This document shows positions 21,690 to 33,087 of a stretch of 64,000 bases of DNA, in pieces. The stretch's first letter is position 1. Each line of letters opens with the position of its first letter. The stretch is from NCBI RefSeq assembly GCF_041260155.1, contig NC_091935.1, positions 39,517,303-39,581,302 of the forward strand, given 5' to 3'. Source of the DNA: Ptychodera flava (taxonomy: Eukaryota > Hemichordata > Enteropneusta > Ptychoderidae). Below the pieces are notes generated by a model. That model worked only from the letters and a program-made list of their open reading frames with translations. It made no database searches and was not told where the DNA came from. Made by a program: the position numbers and the translations under genes.

Positions 21690-24600
21690 CAGAGCCCTAT
21701 CTAAATAGCGGCAAATTTATAAACTATAGAACGATAATTAGACGCGCTAAATATCGAACACATCACCCCACTCCCAAATTTTTTCTCGGTCCGCCATAAA
21801 GCCCGAGCTAAATAGCGGCAAATTTATAAAGTTTAGAACGATAATTATCGCGCTAAATATCGGATATATCACCCAAATTTTTTTTACCTGGTCGGCCAGA
21901 ATGCCCGAGCTAAATAGCATCAAATTTATAAAGTTTAGAACGATAATTATAGCGCTATAATTAACGTTTTTCACCCAAGGTTCGACATTCGAAATTACTA
22001 CATCTTACTGTGAGCACTTGCCGCCCTGGAAGATATCCTATAATGCATTGCTGTAAGGCCAACGCCTAAACCGGAAATAGGCTCATTTGGCGTCAAGACA
22101 CCAAAGCGAGCGGATCGGCTTCGCTCATCCAATCTTGCCGCATATGGCAAGCAATTGCGATAATGACGAATGCCTTATTTCCAAAATTAGTAAATAACAT
22201 GCTTTATCCATCCCCACTTCGGTGAGACACGTTTCCTAGTCAGTAAATGACAATGGGGCCGTGGTACCCCAGGCCTCCCAAAAGTATCAGATTGTTGTAG
22301 CGAATTCGAAGCAAGTAGCTTTTCTCACAGAAACAAGTTGAATATTAATGTACTCAGTAAAACGTTGTCAGGTACATGTAACATGAACAGTGACTGAGGT
22401 CGAAGTGACTAAAGGCACCGGAATTGATTTGACCACAAACAAGCCCGAGCTAAATAGCATCAAATTTATAAAGTTTAGAACGATAATTATCGCGCTAAAT
22501 ATCGGATATATCACCCCAAAAGTTTTTTCTTGGTCGGCCAGAAAGCCCCAGCTACATAGCATCAAATCTATAAAGTTTAGAACGATAATTATCGCGCTAA
22601 ATATCGGATATATCACCCCAAATTTTTTTTTTCTTGGTCGGCCAGAAAGCACCAGCTAACGATAATTATCGCGCTAAATATCGGATATATAAAACTGTTT
22701 CCTGGTCGGCCAGAAAGACCGAGCTAAATAGCATCAAATTTATAAAGTTTAGAACGATAATTATCGCGCTAAATATCGGATATATCACCCCAAAATTTTT
22801 TTCTTGGTCGGCCACAAAGCCCGAGCTAAATAGCATCAAATTTATAAAGTTCAGAACGATAATTATCGCGCTAAATATCGGATATATCACCCCAAAATTT
22901 TTTTCTTGGTCGGCCAGAAAACCCTAGCTAATTAGCATAAAATCTTTAAAGTTTAGAACGATAATTATTGCGCTAAATATCGGATATATCACCCCAAAAT
23001 TTTTTTCTTGGTCGGCCAGAAAACCCTAGCTAAATAGCATCAAATTTATAAAGTTTAGAACGATAATATCGCGCTAAATATCGGATATATCACCCCAAAT
23101 TTTTTTCGTGGTCGGCCAGAAAGCCCCACCTATATAGCATCAAATCTATAAAGTTTAGAACGATAATTATCGCGCTAAATATCGGATATATCACCCAAAT
23201 TTTTTTTCTTGGTCTGCCAGAAAGCCCCAGCTAAATAGCATCAAATTTATAAAGTTTAGAACGATAATTATCGCGCTAAATATCGGATATATCACCCAAA
23301 ATTTTTTTCTTGGTCGGCCAGAAAACCCAGCTAAATAGCATCAAATTTATAAAGTTTAGAACGATAATTATCGCGCTAAATATCGGATATATCACCCCAA
23401 AATTTTTTTCCTGGTCGGCCAGAAAACCCTAGCTAAATAGCATCAAATTTATAAAGTTTAGAACGATAATTATCGCGCTAAATATCGGATATATCACCCC
23501 AAAATTTTTTTTCTTGGTCGGCCAGAAAGCCCCAGCTAAATAGCATCAAATCTATAAAGTTTAGAACGATAATTATCGCGCTAAATATCGGATATATCGC
23601 CCCAAATTTTTTTTTCTTGGTCGGCCAGAAAGCCCCAGCTAAATAGCATCAAATTTATAAAGTTTAGAACGATAATTATCGCGCTAAATATCGGATATAT
23701 CACCCCAAAATTTTTTTTCTTGGTCGGCCAGAAAGCCCCAGCTAAATAGCATCAAATTTATAAAGTTTAGAACGATAATTATCGCGCTAAATATCGGATA
23801 TATCACCCCAAATTTTTTTCTTGGTCGGCCAGAAAGCCCGAGCTAAATAGCATCAAATTTATAAAGTTTAGAACGATAATTATCGCGCTAAATATCGGAT
23901 ATATCACTCCAAAATTTTTTTCTTGGTCGGCCAGAAAACCCTAGCTAAATAGCATCAAATTTATAAAGTTTAGAACGATAATTATCGCGCTAAATATCGG
24001 ATATATCACCCCAATTTTTTTCCTGGTCGGCCAGAAAGCCCCAGCTACATAGCATCAAATCTATAAAGTTTAGAACGATAATTATCGCGCTAAATATCGG
24101 ATATATCACCCCAATTTTTTTTTTCCTAGTCGGCCAGAAAGCCCCAACTACATAGCATCAAATCTATAATGTTTAGAACGATAATTATCGCGCTAAATAT
24201 CGGATATATCACTCCAAAATTTTTTCTTGGTCGGCCGGAAAGCCCGAGCTAAATAGCATTAAATTATAAAGTTTAGAACGATAATTATCGCGCTAAATAT
24301 CGGATATATCATCCCCAATTTTTTTTCCTGGTCGGCCAGAAAGCCCCAGCTAATAGCATCAAATTTATAAAGTTTAGAACGATAATTATCGCGCTAAATA
24401 TCGGATATATCACCCCAAAATTTTTTTCTTGGTCGGCCAGAAAGCCCCAGCTAAATGGCATCAAATTTATAAAGTTTAGAACGATAATTATCGCGCTAAA
24501 TATCGGATATATCACCCCAATTTTTTTCGGTCGGCCTGGAAGCCCCAGCTAAATAGCATCAAATTTATAAAGTATAGAACGATAATTATCGCGCTAAATA

Positions 24601-25300
24601 TCGGATATATCACCCCAAATTTTTTTCTTGGTCGGCCAGAAAGCCCCAGCTAAATAGCATCAAATTTATAAAGTTTAGAACGATAATTATAACGTTAAAT
24701 ATCGGATATATCACCCCAAAATTTTTTTTCTTGGTCGGCCCGGAAGCCCCAGCTAAATAGCATCAAATTTATAAAGTATAGAACGATAATTATCGCGCTA
24801 AATATCGGATATATCACCCCAAAAATTTTTTTCTGGTCGGCCAGAAAACCCCAGCTAAATAGCATCAAATTTATAAAGTTTAGAACGATAATTATCGCGC
24901 TAAATATCGGATATATCACCCCAAAATTTTTTTCCTGGTCGGCCAGAAAACCCTAGCTAAATAGCATCAAATTTATAAAGTTTAGAACCATAATTATCGC
25001 GCTAAATATCGGATATATCACCCCAATTTTTTTTTTCTTGGTGGGCCACAAAGCCCCAGCTACATAGGATCAAAGAACGATAATTATCGCGCTAAATATC
25101 GGATATATCACCCCAAAATTTTTTTTCTTGGTCGGCCAGAAAGCCCCAGCTAAACAGTGGCTAATTTATAAAGTTTAGAACCATAATTAGACGCGCTTAA
25201 TATCGGATATAACAACCCAAATTTTTTTCTCCGACTGCCAGAACGCCTTAGCTAAATAGCGGCAAATTTATAAAGTTTAGAACGATAGTTTGGTAGTTGT
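21690..25300 (+). repeat. 102-bp satellite, long array (~30 units)
   Basis: Units contain CTAAATAGCATCAAATTTAT, AAAGTTTAGAACGATAATTA, TCGCGCTAAATATCGGATAT, ATCACCCC, a T run of 6-10 and GGTCGGCCAGAAAGCCC. The spacing was counted as 102 bp between 22731, 22833 and 22935. The array has a few units at 21690-21960, a 470-bp break of unrelated DNA, then a continuous run from about 22437. Most units differ by only a few bases, mainly in T-run length. Reverse frames such as IYPIFSAIIIVLNFINLMLF are by-products of the repeat. Confidence 0.9.
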
Positions 25301-25399
25301 TTAGCTGTGTTTAGCCACTTTAGCTACATTAGCTCCCATAGTCAATACATGGAGTTTAGAAACGCATCAGTGTAAAAGACACAATTCCGCACCTTACTC

Positions 25400-25860
25400 T
25401 CTTTTTAGTGAGTCACTTTTTGAAAAAATTCAAAGTAATTTTACAGATGCAGAACTCATCCTAGGAGGGGATTTCAATTTTGTACAGAATGTTCACATTG
25501 ATAAGACTGGCGGAAGGCCATCCGCGCATTTCCGATGTTGACATATTGTCCGTCAAAAATCAGAAATGTTGGATTTAGCTGACGTGTGGAGGGTTTTGAA
25601 TCCGAACACTCGTAGATACACATGGAGGCAAAAGAAGCCTCCTGTATACTGTACATTTGATTTTTTCCTTTTGTCGTTCAATCTCCTGAGTCAAACTGTC
25701 AAAGCAAATATTGGTCCAGGTTTTCCTACAGATAATTCTCTTGTTGCTATTTCTATAACCTTGGACAAGGTTAAATGAGGTTCAGGTTTCTTGAAACTGA
25801 ATTGTTCTCTCTTGTCTGATATGGATTACATGAATCTCATCAATCCAACATGGAGGTAGT
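25400..25860 (+). pseudogene. L1/Tx1-type LINE ORF2, end of endonuclease domain
   Basis: The frame reads SESLFEKIQSNFTDAELILG and continues GGDFNFVQN, the catalytic GDFN motif. After a stop, LDLADVWRVLNPNTRRYTWR and TFDFFLLSFN follow (the S/T-W and DFFL motifs near the endonuclease C-terminus), then DMDYMNLINPTW. It fits as the missing part of the domain that stops at 17150, in the same orientation. In-frame stops show decay. Confidence 0.7.
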
Positions 25861-25867
25861 AGCTCGT

Positions 25868-26028
25868 CTGTGGACGCTGTCACCAGATTATCACCGGATT
25901 AACTTTGACAAAGTCAACAACAAGCGCACCAGCAAGGTATAACTGAAGATTATACCTTGTTGGTGCGCTCGTTGTTGACTTTGTCAAAGTTAATCCGGTG
26001 ATAATCTGGTGACAGCGTCCACAGATTA
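25868..26028. mobile_element. Near-perfect foldback MITE, ~160 bp, inside the LINE
   Basis: The arms start CTGTGGACGCTGTCACCAGA and continue TTATCACCGGATTAACTTTG, ACAAAGTCAACAACAAGCGC and ACCAGCAAGGTATA. The right arm repeats them in reverse complement with one or two mismatches around a short centre. The very high arm identity points to a recent insertion or gene conversion. It separates the endonuclease and reverse-transcriptase parts of the broken LINE. Confidence 0.8.
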
Positions 26029-26032
26029 ATAA

Positions 26033-26150
26033 TTTACCCTTGCTTACTTTGGCAAATTAGGCACTCAAACTCATCAGATAATAGACTAAATTGCCACCTT
26101 GCTTGCTTTGGCGAATTAGGCAATCAAACTGGTCAGATAATAGATGCAGC
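26033..26150. repeat. ~60-bp tandem duplication
   Basis: Two copies of a TTGCTTACTTTGGCAAATTA-type unit with TCAGATAATAGA, diverged by several bases. Confidence 0.6.
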
Positions 26151-26315
26151 ATGATGATAAAACCTTTAAGCAAGATTGTCAAGGGCAGTGCAAGACCAAA
26201 ACACCAAAGTTTGGTAGAATAAACCTTTATTAGCAATATAACAAAACACCTACCCATCCCTGGGGACGGACACATAGGCTATCCCCTATGGACTGATTCA
26301 ACCACAATTTTAAAT

Positions 26316-26815
26316 ATGGAAAAGACCTTTTATAAGAATTTATATTCCACTTGCAACAATTTTAACACCTGTGATACTGCAGTTAATGACGACTTTTTAC
26401 CGGAAGGTGTTGTTATTCCCAAGTTAAGTCTTCGTGAGAGGCAGAGTTGTGAAGGTCGCATAGACAAGAATGAGCTGTTGTTGGCCCTCGAATCAACTGA
26501 TAACGGTCGTTCGCCTGGAACGGATGGCATTCCGGCAGACTTCTACAAAGTCATTTGGAATGCGATCTCTGACAGTTATGTCAATTCCCTGAATTCATTC
26601 ATAGTTGAAAGTCAGTTTTCAATTTCACAACGAAGAGGTGTCATTTCGCTCATTCCCGAAAAAGATAAGAACCGAATGGATGGTATCTTAAAAATTGGAG
26701 ACCAATTTCGCTCTTAAATGCTGACTACAAACTTGCTCCGAAAGCCATTTCATTTCGTATACGTAATGTTCTTCCATCTATCATAAACTCCAATCAGACA
26801 GGTTTCATCTTGGTC
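26316..26815 (+). pseudogene. L1/Tx1-type LINE ORF2, N-terminal reverse transcriptase
   Basis: The frame reads EKTFYKNLYSTCNNF, then LSLRERQSCEGRIDKNELLL and NGRSPGTDGIPADFYKVIW (the SPG.DGI..FYK motif of RT block 0/1), then ISQRRGVISLIPEKDKNR. A frame change leads to LKNWRPISLLNADYKLAPKA and INSNQTGF. NWRPISLLN.DYK is diagnostic for L1-clade reverse transcriptase. The YADD-containing palm is absent: the match ends at ~26815, where a mariner scrap begins. Confidence 0.8.
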
Positions 26816-26821
26816 GTCAAA

Positions 26822-27057
26822 AAATCCTGAACGGAGGATATGACGTCATTATCATGGTCAAAATGCTTTCCAGTTAACTGCGTCTTCATGTTGGGGAAGA
26901 GATGAAAGTCTAAGGGTGCTAGGTGTGGATAGAGTTTGTAGCCGCAGTCACGCACTGTGTCCATCGCAATGACTGACTTGTGGGGTGGAGCATTGTCCTG
27001 ATGGAACAAAATACCTTTTTCCTCAACTTTCCCGTCGTTTTTTATAACCTCCCACAA
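26822..27057 (-). pseudogene. Mariner-type transposase C-terminal scrap
   Basis: On the minus strand the frame reads WEVIKNDG, GILFHQDNAPPHKSVIAMD, TVRDCGYKLYPH, LAPLDFHLFPNMK and GKHFDHDNDVISSVQDFL. The HQDNAP.H motif carries the second catalytic aspartate, and LAP.DFHLFP the third-acid region, of mariner/Tc1 transposases. The usual PPYSPD before LAP is missing by deletion. The N-terminal DNA-binding part is absent. Confidence 0.85.
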
Positions 27058-27059
27058 GT

Positions 27060-28115
27060 CTTGTATCAGCAGTCAAATACACAGCGAACTGAAAATAAAC
27101 CAGTCAGGTAATTAGTCATCTGAAGAGTTGAAACAAATGCAAACCAAGCGTCATTGATCTGGCATCGTTCCTTCAAAGTTAGGCTCAAAACGTTTCATCC
27201 AAACCTCGTATATAGAGTTTGTGAAAGCAATATTTCTTGAAGAGAAATTCTCTGATCATCCCGAAGAACAAACGTTTGGTAACCAATATACCCAGAACGT
27301 GAAATATGCATTCTAACAGGATGATAATTTGATAATAGAAAAAAATCATCATCCATATGCACAAAGTTGAGTGTGTAGCAAACTTAAATCTGGCGTTGGG
27401 AGGGTCTCTGCTGCAAGAAAAACCCCTATGCTAAGTGTTTAAAATCGCTTTAAAAACTAACAAGGTAAAGAGAGAAAACCAGTTGAACCAACATTGCTCG
27501 CAAATTTTTTCAGAAAACAAGTCATTGACAACGACATAGTCCCAGCTTGTAATTGGGAATTTGTCACTGGAAGTGGCTAACTTGAAGTCGATATGATGCG
27601 CATGACAAAAGAAATGCGAGTACCAAAGCCCTGTCTATGAATGTTGTCCATATTGGCTTGGATTGTAAACAAGTACCGTAGCCATTAGTAATAGTATGAA
27701 TGGAGTTATGTCCTTTAATCAAGTTGGACAGAATTAGGTATGTCGTACCCTTGGCTCTTGAAATGTCAAAATTCAATTAATCTCCAAGAAACTGGTCCAG
27801 CGGATGTCTGAGTAATGGCTCTTGACATAAAGAAGTCAGAACGCCAGATGTGAACAAGAATAGCCAAAAATTTTCACCACACTTTTTCAAAAGTCGAAAA
27901 TTTGCTCATTCTCAATAGAGTTAGCCAATATCAAATATCGGAAAATGTCAGGTATTTTGTTTCTCGAGTACCAAATTTGGAATGGTGACCCCAGATTTTT
28001 ATTTTTGTTTTGAAAGAGAATGGTTGAAAGATTCCTTGAAGGAACTTTCAACTGTCTTTCTACCTTAAAATACAAACTTTGCAGGAATGGGTTCATCAAT
28101 ACATCAATTAATTAA
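27060..28115. other. No gene recognised
   Basis: AT-rich DNA between the mariner scrap and the next element. Minus-strand frames of ~70 codons at 27564-27776 and 27887-28099 have no recognisable domain. Confidence 0.4.
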
Positions 28116-28119
28116 TGCA

Positions 28120-29245
28120 TTCTAATGTACACAGCACTTAAGTTAGTCACAGATAGTGAAATGCCTTCCACTGTGGGCGGTGATTACAACATCTGGAATT
28201 ATCCTGGATCCAAATTTCTCATCAGAACTTGTGTGTCTTACATAGAAAAGTTGCAAAAATTGGTCTGCAATGAAAAAAATCACCTCAGCTTTGTTTTCTG
28301 GATCAAATTTTCCTACAAATTGATACCAAATATGACAAAATTATATGTTCACAGCCTTCGAAACTGTCTCACAACATATCCTGGGTAGGTGTAGGTCATT
28401 TAAGGTCACAAACTGAGAAAATTACCTAAAATATACAAATTTGGGGTTTCCCAAGACTTTGAGCAGAAAATTTATCTAATAACATCCCTCAGGACTTTAT
28501 ACCAAATTACACAGCTATCAAACAAGTAATTTTGAGAACAAGTTTTCTTGAGCAAAAATGGCAATATTGTCTTGAAAATACAAATTTTTATATTTCAGGA
28601 CAATTTCCACATATCAAACTATTGTCATCTCTTTACGTCTGTGTACCAAATATAAAAGCTGTCTGTCCGGGGGCTTTAAAAAGAAAATACTGTTTAAAAT
28701 TTCTTGACCAAAAATGACAAAATGGCTCCAAAATAGTAATTTTCCCAATTTTGTCATAATTTCAACAAATTAGAAGACTAACATCCGAGAAAACATCCAA
28801 CCCAAATTTGACAGCGATTGGGCTGGCAGTTTCAGAGAAGAAGAATTTTTACTGAAAATGAGAAAAATCACCAAAAAATTCAGCAAAAACACAAAATTAA
28901 AGATTTCTTCACAATATTCGTAAAACTGTATAAAGTTTACCTAAGGTACTTGCACACAAATTTTCAAAGCAATTAAAACAACGGTTCTTTAGTTATTGAT
29001 TCTTGACCATTTTCACATTTTGTAAGCTAATTTGCATAATTTTGGCAACGCAGACTTCATTTGAACAAAATCCCATCTATAGCCCAGGATGCATCCACAC
29101 ACCAAATACCAAGCTGAAACGTGCAGCGGTTTGCGTGTTTTTGTTGTTGACGGACATACTGTACGTACATACACACATACATACAGACGCCATCGACTTC
29201 AGCTTATACGATAACCTCACATTGGTATAACCAAATGTGAGCTCA
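28120..29245 (+). mobile_element. Second Helentron-like family, copy E
   Basis: The order left to right is: a degenerate core of ~180-bp units (motifs such as CCAAATTTGACAGCGATTGG and AGAATTTTTACTGAAAATGA); a conserved head (ACCAAATACCAAGCTGAAAC, then GTTGACGGAC); a (TACA)n-type microsatellite at ~29153-29186; and a terminal hairpin CTCACATTGG-TATAA-CCAAATGTGAG at 29216-29241. Read in reverse, the head matches the sequence after the microsatellite at 63.57-63.70 kb (GTCCGTC, TATTTGGTGT, TTTGTTCAAATGAA, AAATATGCAAAT). The left end could not be fixed. Confidence 0.6.
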
Positions 29246-31719
29246 CAAAACTAAAACATACTTTATTCACATCGACTTTATCAACAGTGCAAAGCTTTAC
29301 ATTGTCAATTTTGAATGTCCAGTATCTTAGTATCTTCAATTGTATCCAGCTGTCAATGCTTACAGACTTAGTACACCAATGGCAATAATGTTATCTTGCA
29401 TTAAACGATGACATCATCACAAATGTGATATTATACTTCAAAGGTACCAGCAACCAGTGCAGTTGGCTTATATTTCTTTGTTGGTATGATCTAAAACTAC
29501 ACCTTACACACGCGTGTTTCATTACCCGGAAGCTGCGAATTTTAGCGGTGAGGAAAGAAATGAACAAACGAACCCGCGAGACTGTCTCAGCTGTGCGAGA
29601 TTTGGCGCGATTTCTAGCGAGAGTTGAATGTTGAGTTCGCTTTCCCGTAAAAAGTGATCAGAATTCTGGTATGGTCTTTGTTAAACAGTGTAACTGCTTA
29701 CCTACTTGAAGTAGTGTCCCATTCAGTGTCAATCAAAATCCAAGTGCTGTCTTCATTGAAGATCCATGACTACCCCTTCGACAGGTGGACAGGACACCAC
29801 ATGCAGCAACTAACATTGACTCCAGGGACTTCAGCAAACTGTATATTCTAAGTGAAGTTGCTCATTTCCAAGTGATGTTGCTCATTTCCAAGTGAAGTTG
29901 CTCACTTCAAAGTGTTGCCTGAGATTGAAGCAATTGGATGGTCCTCATTTTCACAGTATATCGATAATATCCAGGCATATCACTGCTGGAAAGAATTATC
30001 AACAAAAAAGTCACAAAGATTAGTACATGTATGACAGAATTATAGTATTTTATCTTTAAAGCAAGACAAGGTCTTTTTACTTCTTAATTTGCAATATTGT
30101 TTGTTTCTTCAATCCTCACCAAACTTATAACAAATACTGGTGTAATACTGATTGACACAGTTTTTGAGGAACTCAGTACTCTCAATAATTTACAATGCAG
30201 ACAGTATTTTGATACAGTGATCTGGCAACTCAGGATGATGAAAAGTTAAGTTGATATTGATACAGTTTACAAATTTCATTGGTGTAGAACAGTTTGATTT
30301 GTCTAAAATATTTACTGTAAGAAAGAAGTTTAAGAAAATGATACATTGGATAATATAGTGATAGTTAACAAACAACTAAAATTAAGTTTACAAATAGTAG
30401 CAAGCATTTCAATTTTTTTAACACTCTGTTAAAGTTTTCACAAATTTTTGGTCAGCTCAAAATCAAACAGTGACAGCAACTATAGTTTGTGACTGATTAT
30501 TATTCTTGACAGAGTCAGTTTTATCTCTGACAGGTGTTATGATGAAAAATCAAAGAGCTTTTATTTGAATTGACATTCAGCAAACTGGAAGTACATGAAA
30601 CCTTTAGATGTGCAGTGCCGGTAGCCATTACAAGAACACAGCTAATTACCAAATAAATCTCAAATATTTACTCTCCATAAAAATACAGAAGTTAACATAA
30701 AAACTTTTAATGGTGTCAGTGAAACAGATACTGAAAAGAATTATGAAGTCTACTGTGTGGAATACTGTTTATGGGAATGAAGTCTGATTAGCCGCCGTCA
30801 TGGCCTGTGTATGTCATCAAAATGACTACCATTCTATATTTACATGGAATTCATATACAGACTAATTGAAAATTTCATACAAAATGAACTTCACCAATGT
30901 AAGCATATACTTTTTTATATATCACTGTCATTTTCTACAAATTTACTGACAACCATTAGTATTCAGGGACAGTCTGATTCTGTCAGAATGTACTGAAAAT
31001 TGTCAAAACATTTCATGAATGACAGCTAGCAACTCTGATCGAGCCGCACATGGGAGGGCCTGATAGTACATTGGAAAGCTCTATATACACTATCAAATTA
31101 CAAATTCAGCATTTTCGTTTGGTTTAAAACATCTGAATCTTGTATAAAGGTGGATAGAGCTGTACAGGGAACTATGATATGAATCCACAAGGAAGAAAAT
31201 CATGTGAAAGAATCACATCATTGGCTATTACAGGCTGCAAGATAACAGTTGGACCAGTGGTATGGTTTGATGCAATATAATTCCTCCAAGTTTTCAAAAC
31301 TATGCAGTTACTAGTTGATCTCGGGCTACACTCTGTGTCTGGAAAGAAATCATTCTTTAAGCCCCATTAGATATCTTTTTGCATTTTTTGCTCAATAAGA
31401 TGGTTGAAATAAAATATCAATGATATAAAAGTGCTTGTTGCGGAGTAATTGCATAATAATTTTGGAATAATGACAATGAATTAACTTAGATTTTAAAAAA
31501 AAATTTTGTTTTGAGTTGCAACTCAAATGTGGCTAACACCTATGTGCATGTATAAAGCACCTGAATTAAATCCATCAAATAAATCATCAAGGAATGAATG
31601 ACATTTCAAATGATAATATGGTTTTAATGACAGGAAGTCAAAACAATTTCCATGATTATTGGGATGATATTTTCTATTAAGCAAAATGCAAAAAAGATAC
31701 AGCTAACACTAACCTGGCT
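29246..31719. other. No gene recognised
   Basis: AT-rich, mostly non-repetitive DNA. Three short GAAGTTGCTCATTTCCAAGT-type direct repeats lie at ~29852-29910. Open frames are short and lack domains. It may be intronic or intergenic. Confidence 0.4.
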
Positions 31720-31723
31720 TTAA

Positions 31724-33083
31724 CCAGTCCGGGTTATGTCCATATAGAGGATACTATGATTGACCAATCAGCGAACCTGCCGTCGCAACATCATGAATAA
31801 TTAACCATGCAAACCTAGGCTCGTAGATTGCAACAAGTTCGGTACTTTTCGGCTTGATTTCGCCATTTATTTTTAGCACTCGGTAGTTTTTAGATGTAAA
31901 CGTTACGCACAATGTTTAGTACGGTCGAAATGGTGACCGACACAAGTTGTTAGTACATCAAAAGTTACTTCTTTGGATGATTTTCCTGGCTAGGTACCGC
32001 TCCTAGAAATCAGGATTTAACCCTTGTAAATCTATAGTAAGTTATTTGTCGCCAAATATCGCCTATTTTTGGTCAAATTTCTATTTAACCTTGCAATCTG
32101 TAGTGTAGATTTCAGTTTAGTTTAGTTTATTCATTCATTCATTCATTTCCATAATTACAAGACTGTAATTACATCACAATCTATGATTGCAAGATACAAA
32201 GACTGCTATTCTTATGAGGTATAAAGACCCCACATTATAAACTCTCACTGTGTATTACAAAAGTATATACAACAGTAAATATCTCAGTGTACAAATAAAT
32301 AGAAACAAAAACTTACATATAATTAAATTAGTCAATAAAGAAATGCTGTTACAAAAAAAAGACACACGAGAATTATGAGGAATATATTCTCTTTTATGAA
32401 AGGGAATGAATGTGAATAGGAGCTAGAAAATAGCTAATGCAAAGCTAATGAATGGTGACCGACAATGTTTCAAGTGACATGAATGAATGAATGGTGACCG
32501 ACAATGTTTCATGACCGAGAATGTTTCAAGCTTTGCAACGATGGGTCAACTGTTCCTGTCGGTCATTGGAGCACGATTTTTTCGATCACCATGCATTTCC
32601 CGCTACGATTGACCCTTCGCTCAGAAAAGCGCGCTCCGGATCAATCGCGGAGAAGTCACAGGTGCCTGGGTTGCCGGTGTACATGCATAGAGAGAGATGG
32701 GCTATCTCTAGGCATGTACACCGGCAACCCAGGCACCTGTGGGAGAAGTTAACCAAAAGCTGGAAAAGAGCACGAAAAACGTCCAGTAACTCTTTCTCGA
32801 ACATGGTCAAGGGTAAATAAACCCAGAAAACTATTCCTGAAGAAATCTTACAATTTTTAACACGGCAGAACGTCGACACTTCCGGGTAGCCAACAGTCTC
32901 AGTCGATCGGTGGATCTGTCAAGTCAGATCGCGATGTCAGCAAAACATTTCATAGCGAACCAATGTAACCTTTAACCCGGGTACATATACTGTACGTGAT
33001 TGGTTCTTGCCTAAATCTCATTACATATACGGTACGCCATTGGCTCTTCCAAACTATCCTCTATATGGACATTACCCGGACTG
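31724..33083. mobile_element. piggyBac-type non-autonomous transposon, 1.36 kb, TTAA-flanked
   Basis: The terminal inverted repeats are (C)CAGTCCGGGTTATGTCCAT and on to AGAGGATA at the left (31724-31752). The right end (~33054-33083) is the inverted copy with one mismatch. Both ends are bordered by TTAA (31720-31723 and 33084-33087), the target duplication of the piggyBac superfamily. No transposase is encoded. Inside are a LINE-like 3' tail with (TTCA)n at ~32110-32340, short ATGGTGACCGACAATGTTTC repeats and a long hairpin (32657-32742). Confidence 0.8.
32657..32742. repeat. Hairpin inside the piggyBac-type element
   Basis: Arms of ~36 bp (CACAGGTGCCTGGGTTGCCG, then GTGTACATGC) are separated by a short AGAGATGG-containing loop. 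They are near-perfect inverted copies. This may be a smaller foldback insertion. Confidence 0.8.
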
Positions 33084-33087
33084 TTAA

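Larger units (their letters stand above)
19481..25396. mobile_element. 5.9-kb element with 18-bp TIRs and inverted 102-bp satellite arrays
   Basis: The ends are perfect inverted repeats: TAAGGTGCGGAATTGTGT at 19481-19498 and its complement at 25379-25396. Inside lie a short array in one orientation (about 19690-20160) and a long array in the opposite orientation (about 21690-25300). Between them is a spacer holding a duplicated segment. Right after the right end, at 25397, the reading frame of an L1/Tx1-type LINE endonuclease resumes, which fixes that boundary well. No clear target-site duplication is visible (CCTCTT on the left, CTCTCT on the right). No transposase or other protein is encoded, so the element is non-autonomous. 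Its superfamily cannot be named from the ends alone. Confidence 0.65.

Noticed and set aside
22368-24919. Hydrophobic repeated frames (IYPIFSAIIIV...) as a membrane protein
   Set aside because: They are reverse readings of a 102-bp satellite and shift frame with each change in T-run length.
22437-25300. CRISPR array
   Set aside because: Units are adjacent and nearly identical over their whole length with no variable spacers, and the DNA is eukaryotic.
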